DNA of 64,000 nt from JAOPZW01 sp963707695 (GTDB lineage: Bacteria > Actinomycetota > Thermoleophilia > Solirubrobacterales > Solirubrobacteraceae): NCBI GenBank assembly GCA_963707695.1, contig CAVPQY010000006.1:62001-126000 (forward strand), in the 5' to 3' direction. The position numbers and the translations under genes were made by a program. Below the pieces are notes generated by a model that had not been told where the DNA came from, made no database searches, and saw only the letters and a program-made list of their open reading frames with translations. Positions 59,679 through 64,000 of this stretch are shown here, piece by piece (within the stretch, counting starts at the first letter, position 1; each line of letters begins with the position of its first letter).

Positions 59679-60534
59679 CGGCCGAGCGCCACCCGCACCG
59701 GCCCGCCGTTGCGCAGCAGCGGCACCGGCTCGAGCTGGAGCGCCTCGTCGTCCAGGCAGCGCCCGGCGCGCGGCAGGTCGAAGCGGCGCGCGCACGCCGC
59801 GCACGTGAGCGTCCCGCCCAGCAGCTCGCCCTCGGTGAGCGCGGCGTCGCAGCCGGCGCAGCGGTCGCGGTAGGCCAGCAGCGTCCCGGCCACGTTGGCC
59901 ACGACGAGGCCGTGCCGACGGGGCCCGGCGCCGCCGTGACGACGAACGGCGGCGGCGCCGGATCGGCCGCGGCCATGGCCCCGCGCTCCAGCCCGGCCAC
60001 GCCGTCGAGCTCGACCCACTCGACGTCGGGCGCCGCGTCAGGCCGGGGCGGCGGCGCGACGACGCCCTCGACGTCGATGCCGAGCAGGTCGGGCGCCGTC
60101 TCCTCCAGCGCGCGCTCGATCGCCAGCTCGAGCGTGCTCTGCGACGCGGCGCAGCCGCTGCAGGAGCCCTCGAGCCGCAGCCGCGCGACGCCGTCCTCGA
60201 GGCCGAGCAGCTCGACGTCGCCGCCGTGGGACTCCAGGTAGGGCCGCACGGTGTCGAGCGCCTCCTGCACGCGGGTCTCCAGCGGCACCGGGTAGAGGCC
60301 GTGGATGAGCATGAGGCTCGCCACGACCCCGTCCTCGGCCAGCCGCGCGCGGGCGTCGGGCTCGAGCGCCGCGAAGATCCGCTCGAGCCCCTCGCCGTAG
60401 AGCTGGACCACGGCCGCGGCCAGCTCGTCGGCGACCTCCCGCGCGTGCGGGTCGGGCAGCGCCTCGGCCTCGGCGGTGAGGCGCTGGACCCGGCCGACCA
60501 GCTCCTCCTCCGGCGCGTGCTCGACGGTCGCCAC
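59675..60534 (-). pseudogene. NifU-domain/Rieske-like fusion, frameshifted
   Basis: N-terminal ~205 residues form a NifU-like scaffold (GSCSGCAAS with CxxC), preceded by a helical segment. A second frame then encodes a Rieske-fold domain (VVANVAGTLLAYRDRC, then TLTCAACARRFDL). The junction near 59909-59917 needs one missing base (span is one base short of a multiple of three). The Rieske-like cluster ligands are four cysteines (CxxC + CxxC), not CxH + CxxH. GTG start directly after the large-subunit stop. Likely electron-transfer partner of the hydrogenase. Confidence 0.72.
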
Positions 60535-62310
60535 CTACGCCATCCCGGTCGGGGTGTGGACGACCTTGCGGACCTTGCCCTTCCCGTACATGTGCACGCC
60601 GCAGGGCAGGCACGGGTCGAAGCTGTGGACCGCCCGCATGATGTCGACCCCCTTGAAGTTCTCGGGGCCGTTCTCCTCGAAGATCGGCGTGTTCTGCACC
60701 GCGTCCTCGTAGGGCCCGGGCGTCCCGTAGGAGTCGCGCGGGTTGCCGTTCCACGGCGTGGGCGGGTAGGGCTGGTAGTTGGCGATCTTGCCGTCGCGGA
60801 TGACCATGTGGTGCGACAGGACGCCGCGCGCGGCCTCGTGGAACCCGACGCTGATGGCCTCGTCCGGGACCTTGAAGTCGCTCCAGCTCTTCGTGCGGCC
60901 GGCGCGGATCTCCGCCTGCGCGCGCTCGAGGTTGTGCAGCCCGACCAGCGCCGAGTAGGCCTGGTGGTAGGACCGCGCCCGCTGGCGCTCGATCGCGTTC
61001 GACCACGGCGGGATCTTCCACTCGAGCTCCATCTCCGGCATGAAGCCCGTCTTCGGGAGCACCATCTGCAGGCTCTCGCCGGTGGCCTTGAGGTAGCCGA
61101 AGTCGACGAGGCCGGCCTTCGCCGTGACCCACTGGCGGGCGAACGGGCCGCCGCCGGTGTCGCTGGCGACGAAGCGCCCGTCGCGCGTGTCGAGCATGCG
61201 CGGCGAGGCGACCCACGAGTACTTGTCGGCGAAGTCGCGCGCCTGCGGCTTGGGCAGCGTCACCTTGTTCCACGGGTGGCGCTTGTCGACGTCGTTGCCG
61301 AGCGGGTCCTTCGTGACGAACGTCTCCTCGGCGGACCAGTCGTCGAAGTACGACGAGCCGAGCAGGATCCGGATCGCCAGGTTGATCTCGACGAGGTCGG
61401 TCGTGATGAGCTCGCCGCCGAAGACCAGGCCCGGGGTGACGTAGCGCTTGCGGCCCCACTCGGTCATCGAGCGGTAGTCGTAGTCGACGTAGTCGGGGTC
61501 GTCGAAGCAGCCCCAGCAGACGAGGTCCGTCTCGCGGAACCCGACCCGCTCGTAGCCCGGCAGCGCCTCGTAGAAGAAGTCGTAGAGGTCGTCGTGCATC
61601 GGCACGCTGCGCTTGCAGTAGTCGATGTAGCGCATGAGCCGCACGTAGTACTCCGTGCACGTCTGCTGCGTGATGTTCGCGCTGCAGCCGCCCGGCAGGA
61701 TCGTCGACGGGTGCGTGTGGCGCCCGCCGAACAGGCAGTACATCTCGCGCGTGTAGCGGGCGACCTGCAGGGTCTCCAGGTAGAACGCGCCGGTGAACGC
61801 GTTGAGCGCCCGCATGATGTCGGCGATCGTCTTGTAGCCGTGGACGTCGGAGTGCGGCGCCGCCGTGGTCTCGGCCTTCGCGAGCACGGCCGGGTTGGTC
61901 TCCTTGACCATCTGCTCGCTGTAGTCGACGTTGGCCATGCAGTCGTTGTAGATCGCGTGGTCGAACATGAAGTCGGCCGACTCCGCGAGGTTGAACGCGA
62001 AGTCCCCGAGCTTCGGCGGCTTGACCGAGTAGGCCATGTTCTGGTTCAGGCACGAGCAGGTGCAGTGGTTGTCACCGCAGATGCCGCAGATCCGGCTCGT
62101 GATGAAGTGCGCGTCGCGGGGGTCGATCCCCTTCATGAAGATGTCGAAGCCGCGGAAGAGCATCGACGTCGAGTAGCACTTGAGGACCTGCTGGTTCGTG
62201 AAGTCGATCTCGGTGTGGATGCCGAGCGACCCGACGATGCGGGTCACCGGATCCCACGACATCTCCTTGACGGTGACCTTCTGGTCGGTGGGCTGCTCTA
62301 CGGTCGCCAT
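60535..62310 (-). CDS. hhyL: Group 1h-like [NiFe]-hydrogenase large subunit (HhyL)
   Basis: Catalytic subunit of a cytosolic high-affinity H2-oxidising hydrogenase. 591 residues. Ni ligands: Cys75 and Cys78 in SRICGICGDNH (L1), and Cys567 and Cys570 in DPCLPCGVH (L2). An 18-residue C-terminal peptide follows His573, to be removed by the endopeptidase. No signal peptide. ATG at 62310 with GAGGAG upstream. Transcribed after the small subunit, with 9 bp between. Group assignment is by motif wording only. Confidence 0.95.
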   Translation of the reverse strand: MATVEQPTDQKVTVKEMSWDPVTRIVGSLGIHTEIDFTNQQVLKCYSTSMLFRGFDIFMKGIDPRDAHFITSRICGICGDNHCTCSCLNQNMAYSVKPPKLGDFAFNLAESADFMFDHAIYNDCMANVDYSEQMVKETNPAVLAKAETTAAPHSDVHGYKTIADIMRALNAFTGAFYLETLQVARYTREMYCLFGGRHTHPSTILPGGCSANITQQTCTEYYVRLMRYIDYCKRSVPMHDDLYDFFYEALPGYERVGFRETDLVCWGCFDDPDYVDYDYRSMTEWGRKRYVTPGLVFGGELITTDLVEINLAIRILLGSSYFDDWSAEETFVTKDPLGNDVDKRHPWNKVTLPKPQARDFADKYSWVASPRMLDTRDGRFVASDTGGGPFARQWVTAKAGLVDFGYLKATGESLQMVLPKTGFMPEMELEWKIPPWSNAIERQRARSYHQAYSALVGLHNLERAQAEIRAGRTKSWSDFKVPDEAISVGFHEAARGVLSHHMVIRDGKIANYQPYPPTPWNGNPRDSYGTPGPYEDAVQNTPIFEENGPENFKGVDIMRAVHSFDPCLPCGVHMYGKGKVRKVVHTPTGMA

Positions 62311-62319
62311 GGGTGCTCC

Positions 62320-63381
62320 TCACCAACGCTTCTGGTAGCCGGTCGTGAGCTCGGCGCGGTTGTGCCGCCACTCCGGCTCCTTGTCGTACTTGCGCTTGAC
62401 GTTCATGTGCCTGCCCCAGCGCAGGAGCGGCCCGTAGCTGAACCGCGCGACGTTCGACGAGGCGCGCCCCAACGGGTCCTCGTCCATGAACGGCATGTAC
62501 TTGTCGGGGAAGCCCGGCATCGTGCAGGCCATGCAGATGCCGCCGACGTTGGGGCAGCCGCCCATGTGGTTGACCCAGCCGCGCAGCGGCACGTTGCACT
62601 TGACGACCGGGCCCTTGCAGCCGAGCTTGACCAGGCAGCGGTGGTCGTCGCCGTACTCCGTGGCGAAGTCGCCCTCCTCGTAGAAGGCGGCGCGGTTGCA
62701 GCTCTCGTGCGCGGTGCGGCCGAAGAGCGTCACCGGCCGGCCGGCGTCGTCGAGCTCCGGCACCGGGCCCATGCCGGCCAGCGCGAACACGAGGTGGACC
62801 AGCGTCTCGGTCATGTTGTCCGGCTGCGCCGGGCAGCCGGGGATGTTCACGATCGGGATGCCGGCCTTGGACTTCCAGTTCCACCCGAGGTAGTCGCGCA
62901 CGCCCATCGCGCCGGTCGGGTTGTTCTTCATGGCCGGGATGCCGCCGTAGGTCGCGCACGTGCCGACGGCGACGACCGCCGCGGCCTTGTCGGCGAGCCG
63001 GTCGACCCACTCGTTGACGGTGATGGGCTGGCCGCTGGACGGGTTCACGCCGAAGCCCGTCCAGTAGCCGTCGCCGTTGATCTTCTCGTTGCCGAGCGAG
63101 CCCTCGATCACGAGCACGAAGGGGTCGAGCTTGCCGGCCTCGGCGTCGAACCAGGCCTGGATGAAGTCCTCGCCCACCTCGTAGGCGATGACCTGGTTGT
63201 GGATGACCACCTTCGGCATCCCCGGGATCGCGCCGGTGATGATGTCCTCGAGGCTCGGGTTCGTGGCCGCGGTCATCGCGACCGAGTCGCCCTCGCAGGA
63301 CAGGCCGACGGTGATCCACAGGACGTGGGCCTCGATCGCCTCCGTCTGGGCCTGGTTCGGGCTGAACTCGACTGTCGCCAT
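62320..63381 (-). CDS. hhyS: Group 1h-like [NiFe]-hydrogenase small subunit (HhyS)
   Basis: Electron-transfer subunit with three Fe-S clusters. 353 residues, no Tat signal, so cytosolic. The proximal-cluster motif reads GLSCEGDSVA: Cys29 is kept but the second cysteine position is Asp32, the three-Cys/one-Asp ligation known in this oxygen-tolerant group. Further cluster residues: GTCATYGGIPA, IPGCPAQPDN, HESCNR, LGCKGP, KCN, GGCPNVGGICMACT. ATG at 63381 with GAGAGGAG upstream is preferred over an upstream in-frame start. Confidence 0.95.
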   Translation of the reverse strand: MATVEFSPNQAQTEAIEAHVLWITVGLSCEGDSVAMTAATNPSLEDIITGAIPGMPKVVIHNQVIAYEVGEDFIQAWFDAEAGKLDPFVLVIEGSLGNEKINGDGYWTGFGVNPSSGQPITVNEWVDRLADKAAAVVAVGTCATYGGIPAMKNNPTGAMGVRDYLGWNWKSKAGIPIVNIPGCPAQPDNMTETLVHLVFALAGMGPVPELDDAGRPVTLFGRTAHESCNRAAFYEEGDFATEYGDDHRCLVKLGCKGPVVKCNVPLRGWVNHMGGCPNVGGICMACTMPGFPDKYMPFMDEDPLGRASSNVARFSYGPLLRWGRHMNVKRKYDKEPEWRHNRAELTTGYQKRW

Positions 63382-63392
63382 CAGGGCTCCTC

Positions 63393-64000
63393 TCAACAGA
63401 TCCGCGGCAGCGGGTCACCGACGAGCTGGTCCATGACCCGCTTGCCGCCGAACGACGTCTCCACGAGCACCACGCCTCCGGGCTCGGTCTTCACCTCGCC
63501 GATCTCGGCCGCCTCGCCGAACTCGCCGGGGGCGCCGGCGGCGCGCAGGGCGGCCAGCGCCGCCTCCGCGTGCTCGGGCGCGACGACGGCGACGAGCACG
63601 CCCTCGTTGGCGACGTGCATCGGGTCGATCCCGAGCAGCTCCGCCGCCCCCGCGACGACGGGCGGCACCGGGACGGCCGCCTCCCGCACGAGCATCGCGA
63701 CGCCGGACGCGCGCGCCAGCTCGTTGAGGACCGAGGCGACGCCGCCGCGGGTGGCGTCGCGCAGGCAGCGCAGGGCGGGGTCGGCGGCGGTCCCGACGTC
63801 GAGCATCGCGTCGACGGCGGGCCACAGCGGCCGCGTGTCGGACTCGACCTCGGCGCCGAGCTCGAACTCCCCGCGCGCGAGCATGATCGCCGTGCCGTGC
63901 AGCCCGATCGGCCCGCTGACGAGGATCCGGTCGCCGGGGCGCAGCGCGCCGGGCGACAGACGCGCCCGGTCGTCGAGGCGCCCGATGCCGGTGGTGCAGA
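63393..64000 (-). CDS. hypE: HypE C-terminal part (runs off the right edge)
   Basis: HypE dehydrates a C-terminal thiocarboxamide to the thiocyanate that supplies the CN ligands. The visible ~202 residues carry the PurM-like ATP-binding fold segments (ILVSGPIGLHGTAIML, RDATRGGVASVLNELA, IDPMHVANEGVLVAVV) and end in the diagnostic PRIC, whose Cys receives the carbamoyl group from HypF. It lies 11 bp upstream of hhyS in the same operon. The N-terminus is outside the window. Confidence 0.95.
   Translation of the reverse strand, partial: CTTGIGRLDDRARLSPGALRPGDRILVSGPIGLHGTAIMLARGEFELGAEVESDTRPLWPAVDAMLDVGTAADPALRCLRDATRGGVASVLNELARASGVAMLVREAAVPVPPVVAGAAELLGIDPMHVANEGVLVAVVAPEHAEAALAALRAAGAPGEFGEAAEIGEVKTEPGGVVLVETSFGGKRVMDQLVGDPLPRIC

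Overview
The window is about 64 kb of very GC-rich, densely coded bacterial DNA. Near-saturated GC third positions, GTG/TTG starts, 4-bp start/stop overlaps, coenzyme F420 biosynthesis, an F420-type PPOX reductase, an MmpL exporter, several TetR regulators and a cytosolic high-affinity group 1h-like [NiFe] hydrogenase all suggest an actinomycete-type genome. The secreted proteins and overall style fit Thermoleophilia/Solirubrobacterales best, but no rRNA is present to settle this.

Layout: 1-7.4 kb holds an aquaporin end, fbiC, greA, a coiled-coil protein, and a convergent F420 operon (npdG-cofD-cofC-cofE) whose genes overlap by 4 bp. 7.4-20.7 kb is housekeeping and signalling: HMG-CoA lyase, EAL-DICT protein, TetR plus membrane protein, biotin-dependent carboxyltransferase, Hpt protein, CHASE3/HAMP/GAF/PAS-like kinase and its response regulator, acetoacetyl-CoA synthetase, amidase, inositol-phosphatase family enzyme and PPOX reductase. 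20.7-25.6 kb carries two tRNA-Leu genes. A compact ~4.1 kb island (GAP-family membrane protein, ClC channel, DUF2252 protein) lies between a 33-bp direct repeat, one copy of which is the 3' end of tRNA-Leu(UAG). 25.6-32.2 kb carries a CsoR-type sensor with its palindromic operator, patatin lipase, tRNA-Trp, PEP carboxylase, an SDR, tRNA-Gly and tRNA-Pro. A second, less certain 2.5 kb insertion (cupin, DUF4267, small ORF, TetR) follows tRNA-Pro. 34.6-52.3 kb holds an MmpL-type transporter, Crp/Fnr regulator, secreted proteins, an AbrB-family permease, a PP2C-type phosphatase, and a TetR-CMD-SDR-esterase operon.

From 52.3 kb to the right edge lies one long leftward hydrogenase operon. In transcription order it reads hypE (cut by the window), small subunit, large subunit, NifU/Rieske-like protein, DUF5947-like, DUF6084-like, an unrecognised 362-aa protein, maturation endopeptidase, hypA, hypB, a double-SIS protein and hypF. 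It encodes a cytosolic [NiFe] hydrogenase of the atmospheric-H2-scavenging type with most of its maturation apparatus; hypC and hypD are probably just outside. Two adjacent accessory genes each carry a single-base frameshift as given, which is either sequence error or decay.

The most unusual items are the integrase-less tRNA-bounded mini-islands, the Cys-to-Asp substitution at the proximal cluster of the hydrogenase small subunit, the two poorly characterised hydrogenase-linked proteins, the TetR and CsoR dyad operators, and two structurally odd tRNAs.
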